Assembly: GCF_018691265.1 (NCBI RefSeq)
Contig: NW_024881321.1
Coordinates: forward strand, 14,511,387-14,575,386
Direction of reading: 5' to 3'
Length of the DNA: 64,000 nucleotides
DNA from: Tyto alba
Taxonomy: Eukaryota > Chordata > Aves > Strigiformes > Tytonidae
A program made the translations under genes and the position numbers. Each line of letters starts with the position of its first letter. Positions within the stretch are counted from its first letter, which is position 1. Below are positions 23,696 to 36,497 of this stretch, piece by piece. Under the pieces are notes generated by a model, which was not told the origin of the DNA, searched no databases, and saw nothing but the letters and a program-made list of their open reading frames with translations.

Positions 23696-26097
23696 GGTCT
23701 CAGCTTATAATTTTTTAACAACGTCACTAACTGCTATGTATTTAGACCTTCTTCATCTATCCACATGCACCTCGTGACAGACTGAATTCATTCCAGTAGC
23801 ATTCCTAAAAGGACACTACAGAAATAGCTGTTTTCTAGCCTGCAAGCAATGTTTTTTTCATCTTTATTGTGACTTGTATTACCTATTTATTTTTTAAAAA
23901 GACCACCATTAGCAACAAACACCTAGCATCCAACATTGCAAATCAGTCTAGGAGCATTTTGTCTCTCTTCTGCCATAATACTGTGAAAATTTATGTGACA
24001 TTGTACTGACTGCTGGAAAAGGAAATCTTTTGTTTTTACAGAAAAGGCAAATAGTACTGACAATTTTTACTCTATGCAGTAATGAAACATTCTTTCTTAG
24101 AATGTGAAAGATGATCTGTGTCACCACTTCACAGTCAGTTTCATCTCCACTCTTCAGAAGCCCTGGAGAACATATGTAGGAGTGTTACATAAAACTTTCT
24201 GTTTCAAAACCAACAAAACATCCTTCAGTCTGCTCTTAAAGCATGATGTTAGTTCTATCTTTCTTGTTAGATGAATTAAAATTGTTTCTGGTCACTGCCA
24301 AGATATTAATAAAAAACACAGAATTGCAGAGACATTTATGAAATAGAATGAGATCAGCTAATTATTCTGAATGCCTCATGAATGTGTACATGTTTTCATC
24401 TATAATAACAGTAACAGTGGTAATATTAGTAATATTATTAATTATTATTATTAAGAATAATAACACCACTATAATAGCAAATAACTGTGGAAAGAAAGTA
24501 GAGTGGACCTTGATACAGTATAAGACTGTCTATAATTTTAAAAAATATTTAAAATTCTACAGGTCTATTTGGAACCACTCTTGCAATTCTCCAGAAAACT
24601 ATTGTTTCTATCTGACAGATAACTGTCAGTAAGTAATTATTTTTAATGGTTTCAACCTAGAATAATTAAGAACATTTGTTCCAATCAGCAATAAGATAAA
24701 TAATTTGTCCTGAAAACTACATAAGTTTTTCCTCCCAACTCTGCATGTATTGCTTCTTGGAATATGGCAGTCAAGAAGATCATACTCATGATGACAAAAG
24801 ATTGTGAACTTTCTGGAAGCAGATCAAGTTTACATTCTAGTAAGGCTTTCTGATTGTAGTCTTGAGTACCAGATACATACGAGTAAGAAATGTGTGCACT
24901 TTTATTTGAGATATTAATTTGTATACAATAAGAAAATCATGTTTTCGAGATATAGACCGTGAAAATTAAAATTTAAAGTTAAAAAAAAATTTGTCATCAA
25001 CAGATGTTACTTTGCAATGGTTCAACTATGTGGTAACCCTAGGTAATATTTTGCTACATGTCAAAGTCACATATAACGGTTATATTTGCTTACATAAACC
25101 TGAAATTATTTAACCTTCTTTTTCATTTCATGAACTAGTGGGTAAATTTAATCCTGTTTTTTGAGTGGAAAAGTTAGCATCAGGAAAGTTGTCAACCACT
25201 CAGCTCCCTCCTTAAAAAAATAAAAAAATAAAAAAATAAAAAATTATTTATATATTAAAGAAAACAGAGTTTTGATTTATGATTACAGTATTTAGGCAAA
25301 GATATAGTCTTCTAAAGAATGATAGATGAGACTAGATCTACTTCCTATTAGAGCAGAACAAATCTGAAATACTTAGCTTCAGTTTAGAGAGAATATAATT
25401 TATTCCTGAAATTGTAAGGTAAAGTTAAAAATTTGCTAAGAACCATATGGCATATTTTGTGCTCCATTCTTCATTTGCCTTCCTGGAGTTACCTTTGGAT
25501 ATTACAGCTGTAATTATTGTGTCAGCCACAGTTTCTGGGACGGATGATTTCCAAGATATAATATCTACACATAGGCAGAAGGAATTTTAAACACAACATT
25601 TATTTACTTATTTATTTTTCTTTTATTCTTTTTCTCTTCCTGCTCCCCTCCCCCCCCAATTTAAGTGAGATCACTCCTTAAGCACATTTGCTATTTTTTT
25701 AACAAAAGGCATGTGTGTTCTTCCAGAAAACCTGAATCCTATGAGAAAGAGGCTATTGTTTAAGAAGTCCAGTGAAGCTTTATCTTACCTTGTCTTTGCT
25801 TCTTAAGACATTGAATATATTCTAGGGTGCCCTGAGGCTGTACTCAGAATTCTTCTGCTGATATCACCAGGACTGCAAGAGAGAAACCTCCGTTTTGCAT
25901 ACTAATCATACTATCCACTTTGTTATTCAGTTGCCACATATTACTGATACTTTTCTGTTTTGTTCCCTAGGATTATGTTTCTTCTTCACACTATAAAAAG
26001 TTGTCCCTCACAATATATAGTCAATTTAATGAGTTGAAAATTAAACTTTTTAGGTAATTCCTTTACAGTAATGTACTGCACACTAACATAAAATACA
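23696..26097. other. AT-rich non-coding DNA
   Basis: About 2.4 kb with no recognised gene. It includes an ATT-rich stretch at 24420-24470 and a (TAAAAAA)n tract at 25213-25243. The 94-residue frame at 24348-24632 is low-complexity and unsupported. Confidence 0.55.
25213..25243. repeat. (TAAAAAA)n microsatellite
   Basis: Four near-perfect 7-bp units of TAAAAAA. Confidence 0.9.
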
Positions 26098-26441
26098 AGC
26101 AGCATTCCAGCACTTAAAAGGGGCCTTCAAGAAAGATGGGGAGGGACTCTTTCTCAGGGAGTGTGGGGATAGGATGAGGGATAATAGTTTTAAGCCGAAA
26201 GAGTGTAGATTTAGATTAGATATTAGGAAGAAATTCTTTACTGTGAGGGTGGTGAGACTACGGAATAGGTTGTCCAGAAAGGTTGTGGCTGTCCCCTCCC
26301 TGGAAGTGTTCAAGGCCAGGTTGGACAGCTCACTGAGCAACCTGATGTAGTGGAAACTGTCCCTGTCCGTGCAGGGGGGTTGCAACTAGATGGCAATCTT
26401 TAAGGTCCCTTCCAATGCAAAGCATTATATGATTCTATGAT
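26098..26441 (+). mobile_element. CR1 LINE 3' end, + strand
   Basis: A 344-bp CR1 3' end. It opens in the last codons of ORF2 ('ttccagcacttaaaaggggc', 'tacaagaaagatgg'-like), passes through the 3' UTR ('tttagattagatattagga', 'tccctggaagtgttcaagg', 'aggttggacagc'), and ends with 'ccttccaatgcaaag' and attatatgattctatgat at 26441. It is closely related to the 3' part of the copy at 7205-8397, so both belong to the same subfamily. The minus-strand frame across it is a shadow. Confidence 0.95.
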
Positions 26442-29400
26442 ATCTCCATAGATATTGGCACATATAAGGAAACATAGAGGCAAAAGGGTGCATCACAGGC
26501 CAGTCATGAAGTAGTAGTATCTTCCTTTCCCTGCAACAAAAGCATACCCATAAACATATGTTCTTTCAAGTGTCTGAATTGTCCATTTGTGAGATATGTC
26601 CCTGAAATGTTGAAAGAAACATGGAAGAGTGTATTCCATTAAATGTCATAATGCAAACAGCAGACTGGTATGAATTTTCCATTAGCTTCCAAGGACAATT
26701 TATGCATTACAATAAATCAGTAGGGCAGTTCACAACATGTAGCAAGTTATTTAAGACTATTACATTTATCTACTAAGAAATTTTAAAATAGATCTTGTTC
26801 TTTTGGGATAGCTCCCATTGATACAACCAAAATTACTGCTGTAGCAAATTTGCACAGTTTACCCCCTGATAATTGCTCATATTGAAACTTTTAGGCTGGA
26901 ATTCTGTTCCTACAGAGTATTATTCTAAAACACAGCTGTCTAAACAATATCTAAACTCTTCTTATGGTTTTATGAAGAACTAATCATTTCAGTCATCAGA
27001 ATTTAGAGAACTATTCAGCTTTACGTGAAGTACAAGACTTTTCCTGGTAATGTAGATCTCAAGACTTCAGTGACTGGAATGTACTAGCAAAACTTGAAAG
27101 ATAAAGCTGCGCAGTTCAACCTGAAGTTTTATCTTTTTCAAAATAGATTTGAAATTTACACCTTCTGTCCATCTCTCCTATTTAGTTAGGATTTTTAAGT
27201 AGATCAAAAATTGATTTAGGTCAGCTTTCTTAGTAATATTACAAAATCTCACCCTGTGAGATTTTTACCTGATTTTCACTGTTTACCTGAGAAACCAGTT
27301 AGTGGAACACCTTAGAGAAAACTGAATAACTTTAACAAAAATGTTAATTCAAAAGATGGGCAAGAATTTAAAAAACATTTAGCCCTGGGTCTAGCTCTGT
27401 TCCTATCAAATTCTGTTTTATATATTTACACGTTGACTCAGAAAAATATTTTCTAAACAGCAGCACCCTGTGGAAATACTGAAATGTGTCCTTTGACATT
27501 TGTATTAGTAATTTTTAGAAAATGTCAGTTCACTTTGTATGAGAGTTGTTTGCAGCTCAAAGTACATAGTTTGAATTTGAATATTAGAAACACTTAAACA
27601 GTTATACCATCTCTACCATCGCTTTTTTTTTTTTTCTTTTGATAAAATATGCCAATAGTCTAGTTATTGGAACTTTACATGTAAATCCAAAAGCAACAAA
27701 TACACAAACCAATTAAATTCTAACATAAGCAGTGAAGAATATTACTTAATGAAAAATGAGGGATGAAAACCATGGAAAGAACCTTTTAGACCAGTTTTGA
27801 CTTGTTAAAACTGAAGTTTATCTGTTAGATTGCATTGCAAGCAGATTTACTTACTACTGACACAGAGCTGATAAAACTTTAATTATTATTCACAATTCTC
27901 TTTCAGGATGAAAGAAATTAATATTTCCAATAATCTGAAAAATAGTGTTTAGGATAATGTAATTGTATTGTTTGATCATATTAGTTCAGGAAAGAATTAG
28001 TTACACTTTCTTAGGACTAAAAATAACCCATTATAAACATCCAGCCAGGACCTCTATTACCTCCTGTGTGAATCATGTCCTTCTGCAGGATTTTGATGGA
28101 TGAGTCTCTGTTGGAACACCTTTCCATGCCTGTTTGAAATACACTGTCTTTGAAAACATTATAGCCTCTTTCCAGGCCATAAGTACCTAGCACTCTGTGA
28201 AAAGTGAATACATCTTCCAACTGCTATTTGGCTCTGATATGAAGAAATTACTGTCAAGGTTAATTATCCCATTCAAAACCAGTTCTCACCTGAAGGCTTT
28301 CCAAAATGTTTTTGAAGTACCAGAGAGATTAATTTGCCAGACAAACTCTGTGATATGCATATAGATATGTTAGTACAGAAATCATCATGTACCTTGGTTC
28401 CTAAATTTTGTTTTGAATGTAAAAAACTAAGGCATATATTTTCAGCATTTGAAGTTCCATATGAAAGCTTATAAACAACATGAAACTGGTATTAGAAGGA
28501 GCTAAGGAGTTATAATAAAAGCACTGCTGAAAACATTCTACCAAACCCAAACTGATAATCGCTTTCTCAGCCACTTTCTTTTGCTGTACTAGCTGTTGTT
28601 ATTATCTTTTACTTATCAACTGGATAATACATTGCTTGGTTACATCCATTAGCTTTCTCTAATTTGATAGCTTCAGAATTTTATTAAAATTCAGAGAAAA
28701 GTACAATCAAATTCTCATGGTATACAAATCCAAAAAGGGTCCACTGTATTTTTACAAAAAGAGGCATTATTTTCCCAAGATTTCTGAGCCCAGCAAACAA
28801 CCCCCTTAGAATAAGATTATTGGAATAAACCCTTGCACTACAGTTTATGTTGCTGTCATAAAACAATTTAAACTTTTTAAAATTTTCCCTTCCTTATTAT
28901 GAAGAACATTTCTAACACTATAACTAAATTTTCCCCTCTGGTATTCCTTTACTTCAAATGTTATAATTAAGTTTTGAATCATCTCAGATTGTAAACACAC
29001 TCAAAATATATGTTGAATATGGCAGTTCTAAATTGATCTCATATTTTTAACTGTCACCAATTTGTCTGTAGTGATGTTTCAATCCTAAAACTAAGCATTC
29101 CCTAAAAAATTAAATTAAATGTGTTAAAGTTCAGCCAACTGCAAAGGACAGTCTGAACTGAGCATTGCATGAGCATGAGGGTGGAAATGAGTTACACTGA
29201 ACACAATATAAATATATGGGTGCTGACATGTACACAGATGCCTCAACAGTTCTGAATTGCACTCACAGTTCAAACAAATAGGAAACAAAGCAGTATAAAC
29301 TCAGCAGTGCAGCCAGCTGTAAATTGTGAAGCTTATTGTGGCAGTCTATAAGCTATAATGAGTTGTATTTTCTCAAATGCTAAATTCTTCAAAGGAATAA

Positions 29401-30377
29401 GTAGAAGAGACTGTATAATTCACCTTCAGTAATGAAAACTTACATCACTTCTCCCAAGTTCTGCTGCTTCACAGAGATGGTTATGGTTTTGTGAAACTTA
29501 GTAAGCATAGTGGTTATTGGAGTGAGCACACACAATCCTTTATTTCACAGGGATGGTATTTTTTGTTTGGAGAGGAGATGACATAATGCTGCTTTGATTT
29601 CACCTTGTCATCAGCTCTCACTGAGATCAGTGGATTCCAACTGAACACTCAAATAATGAAGAATGTGACAGGTTTATGAAAATATTGTCTGGAGGATTGT
29701 GCTTCAATTTAACACAAATTTGATCAAATTATTTTCAATGCAGACAGTACAAGGCATTGAACAAAATCAAATTGCTGGGAAAGAAAAGGAAATGAGCACA
29801 AGGAAGAAAGGTGAAGAAGAGAGACGCAAAAGGACATTAGCCTTTCTGTGCTTCATTGCTCACTGACCTCACAAGCCACAGCTTTTCCTCTATCACTTTC
29901 AATAATTAAATTTCTGTAGCCATTCCCTTCCAAAACCTACTTCCAGATAATTCTGAGAACAATGAGTTATTCCAGCTAGACTTTCCAAGCTTTATCTCAG
30001 AACAACTGAGACATTAAAAAAAAAGGTTAATTTGATCAACTTACAAATTAGATACTTTTTAACTGATGTTATAGCAGTATTTTGTTGTTTATGAATTAAA
30101 ACAATAAAAAAAGTTTCAGCCTAGATAGTGTATGTTAGACATTTAGGCTAAATTTATATTTATAGTAAATCTTAAACACTGAATTCCTGTGTTGAAATTA
30201 GATTCAAATATTCTGGTTATTTACTTTCCAGGAAAATTAAGTTAGAGCTCTAATAATAACTTTCTCTGTTTTCATTTAAGTTTTGCTGTAAATGTCATCT
30301 GTTCATTGTAACAGTAGTAGTATCTCTGTAAATAAAATAACAACAACAATAATTGTAATAATAATAATATTTATAGT
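26442..30377. other. AT-rich non-coding DNA
   Basis: About 3.9 kb with no supported gene or element. A 67-residue minus-strand frame at 28017-28220 lies in slightly more GC-balanced sequence but matches nothing I recognise. A short TAA-rich tract sits at 30337-30372. Confidence 0.5.
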
Positions 30378-30745
30378 TGTTAGTTAACTACAGCTAAGCC
30401 CCACACAGACATTTGTTCACTCCCTTCCAGTGGGATGGGGAAGAGAATTGCAAAGGTAAAAGTAGGACACTCATGTGTTGAGATAAGTGCAATTTAATAG
30501 GGAAAGAGAATGCTGCATGTACAAGTGTCTTGGTTCTCGAACCAGGACTTCATTCACTACTTCCCAACAGCATGCAAGTGTTCATCCATCTCCAGGAAAG
30601 CAGGGCTCCATGACATGTAATGGTTACTTGGGAAGACAAATGCCATAACTCTGAATTTACCCCCTTCCTTCTTCTTTCCTTGGATTTTTTTGCTGAGCAT
30701 GATGTCATATGGTATGGAATATCCCTTTCACCAGCTGGGGTAATT
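30378..30745 (-). mobile_element. Truncated TguLTR5-like LTR, - strand
   Basis: On the minus strand this is the 3' part of an LTR related to the one at 39132-39721. Shared blocks, in order, are 'ggaatatcc' next to 'accatatgacatcatgctcag', 'atggcatttgtcttcccaag' / 'taaccattacatgt', and 'gagtgaacaaatgtctgtg' / 'tggggct'. It ends in 'gttaactaaca', matching the 'gttaaatcataaca' end of that copy. The U3 beginning is missing beyond 30745. Decayed; no TATA is preserved. The solo versus truncated-provirus state cannot be told. Confidence 0.8.
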
Positions 30746-32026
30746 TTTTATTAGCATATTGCAATTTCAAAGTATTAAAATTATCTAGATAACCTTCACA
30801 ATACTTTTCCAGGTGGTGTATTATCTTAATTTTGCAGATATAGAAACAATAAACTGTGTGGAATTACATTTATGTCTGGAAACAAAAACATAAAATAAAA
30901 AAAAGAACAAATACAGTTCTCATGGGTACATCATTCAACAGTAGATGAACTTTGGAACAAAGGATATATAGTTCCAGATTTACTGAGGTTTTGTGACTTT
31001 CCACATCTGTTCAGATGTCCTGTAGTGTGAATGATTATTCTGTAAATCATGCCCCACTGAGAAAATTTTCTGTAAAAGGCTATTTCTTTTGAATTATTAC
31101 TTTCACAGATAACCAGTATAAGCTGGATACACAACTGAGTGCTGCACTAGTGGACTAGTTTTACCTCCTCTCAGACCTATATAATATTGTATGTTGGATT
31201 ATTTCAACGATCCCATCTATAGGGTGTTACATGGTATTAATTGAATCTTGGGAAATAATTGTTACTTTTTTACATTTTGTCAGATATCTTCTGCCTCATC
31301 AATTTGCCCATATTTATGTTCCTTAATGTTTGCCTAGGTGGTTACCCATCTCACTCTTACTGGAGATTAAGGACAGTCATGCAAAAATCCTTGCTACTCA
31401 ATATTCATATTTCTTATCCTTTGAATATTTTCAGTGATTTGATCAAGGGGAAAGGCAACATACACCTAAATACTGACTAGTGAATTGTAAAGTAAGCTTC
31501 TCCCATTATTCGGTCTACAGAAAGTCACTCAGGAATATTATTCAGTGAATATTTAATCATACAGAAATCAGTTTATTTGAAAAAAAAAAAAGTCAGGAAA
31601 GCCAAAAGCAAGCTAAGATTCTGAGATAATTTATTTGGAGTCAACCTGCTGTATTTCTCTGTGCTTCCTCCAAGACGACTTCAGTTCACACCAAACTCAG
31701 TTTAGAGGATTATAGCCTTAGGTATAATTTGAAGATATGCAATTGTAGTCCTGTCTGAAGGATCATTATTTATGGATGATGATATACAAGGACTAAGGAA
31801 TGCAGATTGATTGTAAAAGAAACTATGACAGAATGTATTATTTTTTTTCAACTAAGCAAGTTGATAATATAGAGTTACCCATAAGAGAAGCAAATACAGT
31901 ACATTCACATATAAAACTAAAACATTTTTCTATGCAAGTCAAAGGATAGTTTAGGACTAAAGTTCCCATTAAATTAAATTTAGATTATACTAACTGCAAG
32001 TGCTGCTGATGGTACTCCAAAAACTG

Positions 32027-32066
32027 AAAAAAAAAAAAAAAAAAAACCAACCAACCAACCAAAAAA
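32027..32066. repeat. Poly(A) with (CCAA)n
   Basis: A run of 20 A followed by four CCAA units and A6. Confidence 0.92.
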
Positions 32067-33157
32067 TGTAGCAATTTAATAATTTCTACTTCAATATAAA
32101 ATACCCAAAATATACATTGCAACTTACTAAACTGTTAAACTAAAAGAATAAAAGGTAGTAAATTGATTGCTCTGGTCTAATTTTTTAGCAAATAAATATT
32201 CAGGGTACATTTCTCCTGAATTTTTACATCATTAATTAGTATCTCAGGATTGAATTATATATCTTCTCATTACCTCATCTGAAAATAAATTCCTGGTTTA
32301 AAAGGTAATCTTATATAGAACAGTGTCTTAGTTTTCCATTTTGTTTTTAAAAGAAAGATTTCTGCTTAATTTGGACTTCTTACAATTCACAAAATTAGGC
32401 CTGTGCAAATGCAAGTTTTCACTTGAAACATAACAGAAGATAAAAATCCGCAGAACTTTAAATAGATAATATTGTAAACTGCTTTAAAACAAGAGTTCAC
32501 TATAAATATAGAAATGATAGCAAATCTAAAATTGCCTACAGAGAAAATATAGTCATCTATTGAAGTAGCAACATGTCTGAGTAAACTTATACTGAAAATT
32601 TGAAGAGCGTAGTAGTACATATTAACAAAAAAATATAGTATCAAATAATCACATATGGCAAAGGTTAAAGAAAATTAAGAGAAAATAAAAAATATTTATA
32701 AATGTAAATCTATAGTCTCTGAATATTTTAAGATTTCAGTATGGGTTTTTTAAAACTTATTTTTTTAAATTATTTTCAACTGTAAAGAAAAAAAAAACAA
32801 TCCTGTCATTTTAGTTATAAATGTATTTATTCTCCTTGGATATCTCTATATACTCATATATTTAACCCTCCAAATGAATTTTGGATCTCAGTTCTATGAT
32901 CAAGTACACTTAATTATAATTCACTCTTACATATCTGTATGGAGGATGCCAGCCTTTGCCTCCTGAAGCATATCCTAGATTAATTTCCATGAAGAGAATG
33001 CTCTAGGGATAGTCTCTAACCAGCAAACAAACCAAGAGTGTGCCTGTCTTCTGTGTAACATACTCCAACATTATCCGAGTGGTGTTTTCACCCGAAAATA
33101 TGCCTTTATGCTTTAAGCCAGGTTTTATAACTCCTAGTTTCATAATACATAGAAACA

Positions 33158-33216
33158 CAAAACAACAACAACAACAAAAAAAAAAAAAAAAAAAAAAAAC
33201 AAAAAAAAAAAAAAAC
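33158..33216. repeat. (CAA)n plus poly(A)
   Basis: CAA units at 33161-33175, then 24 A, one C, and 14 A. The minus strand reads as a long T-rich tract. Confidence 0.92.
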
Positions 33217-33620
33217 AGGAAACTCTTAGGTGAACTGCAGAATCTTCAGAAACTTTGAAATGGAAATTGAAGATGTTGAAAAAATTTATCTTAAGTGTTG
33301 CTGGGAACTATCTTGCACCCACAGTCAGGTGATATTTGGTAGAATATGAGCTAGAGTCCCCTGTTTGGTCTGGGATTAGGGATCACTCCCTAAGTTGAAA
33401 CATTAATCATTGCCAATGTAGCCACTCAGAACAGATTTTTTTTATATAGAAAAAGCCTGTCCATAATTGGAGAACTCCCTTGCCTGAAAAAAAGTTGAAG
33501 ATATAGTTGCTTTCTTTAGAAAATTTTTAGTCATATCGTATTGTCCTGCCCACAGACTATCACATGATCTTTCTCTATGACAATATGTGAAATATAATGA
33601 CCAAAATTCAGAGGAGAGGA

Positions 33621-33735
33621 ATCACAAAATCATAGAATATCTTATTTGGACGGGACCCATATGTATCACTGAGTCCAACTCCCTATTCCTTGCATAACTA
33701 CCTAAAACTAATCCGTATGACTAAGAGTATCATCT
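33621..33735 (-). mobile_element. CR1 LINE 3' scrap, - strand
   Basis: About 115 bp. It has the tail atcacaaaatcatagaat at 33621, then 'ggacgggacccatatg' and 'gagtccaactccct', and the 'actaagagtatcatc' stretch seen in the CR1 at 12634-13140. Heavily truncated. Confidence 0.8.
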
Positions 33736-35896
33736 TGATGATACCTGAAGAGGCGAGGAATTTTAAATAAGAACAATTTCTAATACTATGGACAGAAAGA
33801 ACCACTAACATTTTATCAAGAGGATATTCACTGAGAAAATTTGTTGGGCTTTTTGAAGCTAGTCATATTATAATCAACATTTTAGGCGGGATTCATCTGA
33901 CCAAGGCAGACAGCTGTCTTGTTCATATAGGCATCTGAGTCAAGATCTAGAATAGTCAGGCTCGTCTCATTATGAAGTGTTATTTTTTCCCAGATGATTG
34001 GATATCTATAGTGTGTCCACATCCGAAATTAGATCTGATGAATCCTCTCCATTAGACCTATTTTGTTTACTTACACTGAAACATTTTGGAGTAGCAGGCT
34101 TTGCATCAATATTCTTCAGGTTTAAAATGAAAGGGAACTAAATTTTTACCTTGATCTCAATGTCTTCAGCCTCTGGCACATTCTAGTTTCTCATATTCTT
34201 TCTTCATAATAATAGACAATTCTGTCATCTTCATATCAACAACATCTTTGGGCTTTTTATGACCAAAAATCCCCAAATGTTTTGTTTAATTTTGGAATGA
34301 GTGAAATAACTGACTCTTGGGAATGTTGTTATTTTAGGAAGTTTTGAAAAAGTATTTATGCATTTACTTTTTTTGGTGATACATCCAACCTTACTTGTAG
34401 CTCAAAAGGTGTGTAACTGCAAAGCCATAATGTCATGCCATGCCATGACTGACTAACAATATGTTTTTTGGGGACCATATTTAACTAAGCACAGTGCAGA
34501 GCAATCCTGAAGTGGTGTCCAGTTTTGTGGAGTTGACATATAATGTAAATGATTGGAACTAGAGTTCATTAAGGAAGTTCTCCAAAATACATAGGAATAA
34601 AATATGTTGAATTAAAAATAATTCACTGGTTCTCTGTATGTCCCTTCAAATGTTAGTATATTATTTTTCACTATGACTACTAAAAAAAATACAGAATGAC
34701 TAAAATAACTTCAAAATGCATTGGTTTTGATGAGTTTTCATTTTCAAAATCTACTTTTGCTGAAAAGTGGCATGTTACACCATATATCACCCATTTGACA
34801 TTCATTATTTTTTTAAAAAGAAAAAACCCACAAAACTTTAACAAAAAATTACCAAACCAAACCACAACAACATTGTACCTAAAGTCAGACAAATGAAATA
34901 TGATGCTATTATGAAGTGCATTACTGCAGCAAAGATGTCTGTGAGCCTACAAAATGGCAGTGTCATAATCAGACTGTCCACAAGACTAGTAGTTAGTCTG
35001 TCCTAAAGAGATTTACTAAAGTCCTAAAATTACATAGTCCTAAAAATGAAAACTAAATACCCGCAAAGCTTATTTTAATAAACAAGAGATGAGAAAAATG
35101 TCTGATAATTTAAATAAAGTTATCTCTCAACTGTACCATGACATGAAAGAATCTTTCTCATCTTGCCCTAAATGCTCAGATCTGTTCCCTGTCTTACACC
35201 ATTCTTAGATTTCATGATGTTTTAGGCTTGATTTGTCTCCTGAATAATTCTTCCACCCAGTGTCGTGCAGGCTTCATAAGGACTATCATGTAAGACTGTT
35301 GAGGTATATTTATGTCCAGATCTGATACTGGAAACAGAAGTAGATCTACAATTCTTCCATCATAGAGGAAAAGGTTTTTGTGTAGCTTCTCAAGATAATG
35401 AATCATGACTCAAATTTTTGTTACTTTAGAACATATTTACCTAAAAAAAAATGCAGGTGGTTGTGCCTATGACAGACATATTTATCAGGTATGGGGTTAT
35501 ATGGAAAAGATGAACAAAGCATGACTGTTATTTTTCAATAATGCAAGGAGAACATGAAATCAAATAGAATGATTAGGAAATTTTAAAGCAAAAGAGTGAA
35601 CAAACACAAATATTTATTTCTCACAATGCATAATTAAATTGTGTAATTCACTGCTACTGGAGTTTTTTGGTTACTAAGAAGTATAAAATGGTTCAGGTGA
35701 TTAGGAAATTCACATAAGAAACACAAATTGATTGCAGTTGAGTACAATGGTTTAGATGAAACTTGTGGGTTGGAAAACCATTTGTGACTGATGGAGGCTG
35801 GAGGTAATGGGAAGTTCTCTATCAATGCTATTCCTAATACCCTTCTCAGCATCTACTTCTAGCTATTAGCAGATATCAGGTTTCAGTTCAAACTAT
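33736..35896. other. AT-rich non-coding DNA
   Basis: About 2.2 kb, nothing recognised. Short frames on both strands at 34680-34896 overlap each other and look like chance. Confidence 0.5.
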
Positions 35897-35902
35897 TCAG
35901 TT
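35897..35902 (+). repeat. Target site duplication, left (tcagtt)
   Basis: tcagtt directly before the LTR, identical to 36492-36497. A 6-bp duplication fits ERVK/betaretrovirus-like or alpharetrovirus-like integration. Confidence 0.85.
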
Positions 35903-36491
35903 TTGTACTGATGTATGAATGAAGAGGCATTAACCAGATGGTTTCTCAAGAAAACATTAACTAGATAACTCCCTCGCGAATGAATGAGAGAAAAACAGGA
36001 TGAGCCCACCATCGTCCTTGAGATAAGGAAGGAAATACTGAGCCACCAAGATAAAGGAGCTGCAAGTTAGGAACAAACCGCATCTGACAAGGCCCGAAGG
36101 ACGAGATGTGTGTAACTACAGAACTGAGTCTGCATGAAAATGAGGGTCAACTAGTGAACACAGTGAAGAAGACTACGAGCCTTCATCAGAAGACCCCTGC
36201 CCACAACCACCAAGAGACATTGCGCAGGCGTGATGGGGAGGGACTTGGGGCGGGGGATATGTTAATGATTTCTTGGACTTAATTGTAATATTCCCTCCCT
36301 ATTTCTGGAATTATAATGCATATGTATTAGGACTAACGAATATGTAACTTTGGCATCATAAAAGGGGGCCGCTTTTGGCTCCAGGCACGAACGCTGTGGC
36401 GGAGCGATCCCCAGTGCGTCCAGCGCTGAATAAACATACTTACTTTATAACCTCACTGGTTGTAAAGTCACCTTTCCGCACATCAGTACAA
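35903..36491 (+). mobile_element. Solo LTR, family B (ERVK-like), 12-bp terminal inverted repeats
   Basis: A 589-bp solo LTR. It begins ttgtactgatgt and ends acatcagtacaa, a perfect 12-bp inverted repeat; the standard TG...CA ends would be 35904 and 36490. It is flanked by identical tcagtt copies. U3 ends in a TATA-like cataaaag at 36357-36364, and the poly(A) signal aataaa is at 36429-36434, so R is short. The R block 'ggcggagcgatcc' and 'agcgctgaataaa' is shared with the LTR at 11728-12350. There is no internal region beside it. Well-kept ends suggest it is younger than the 11728 copy. Confidence 0.87.
36357..36364 (+). promoter_or_regulatory. LTR TATA-like box
   Basis: cataaaag, followed 65 bp later by the aataaa signal at 36429-36434. 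Confidence 0.65.
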
Positions 36492-36497
36492 TCAGTT
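36492..36497 (+). repeat. Target site duplication, right (tcagtt)
   Basis: Right copy of the 6-bp duplication. Confidence 0.85.

Larger units (their letters stand above)
30746..33620. other. AT-rich non-coding DNA
   Basis: About 2.9 kb, no recognised gene. Simple repeats at 32027-32066 and 33158-33216 are listed separately. Confidence 0.55.

Noticed and set aside
24348..24632. 94-residue plus-strand frame with an Ile/Val/Leu-rich stretch followed by Asn
   Set aside because: Encoded by an ATT/AAT microsatellite-like stretch; low complexity.
28017..28220. 67-residue minus-strand frame in less AT-rich sequence, possible exon or old repeat
   Set aside because: No recognised domain, no clear splice-site pair and no visible paralogue in the window. 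Left as unassigned.
35212..35406. 64-residue minus-strand frame with ordinary-looking amino-acid composition
   Set aside because: No recognisable family and no splice or conservation evidence available; likely chance.
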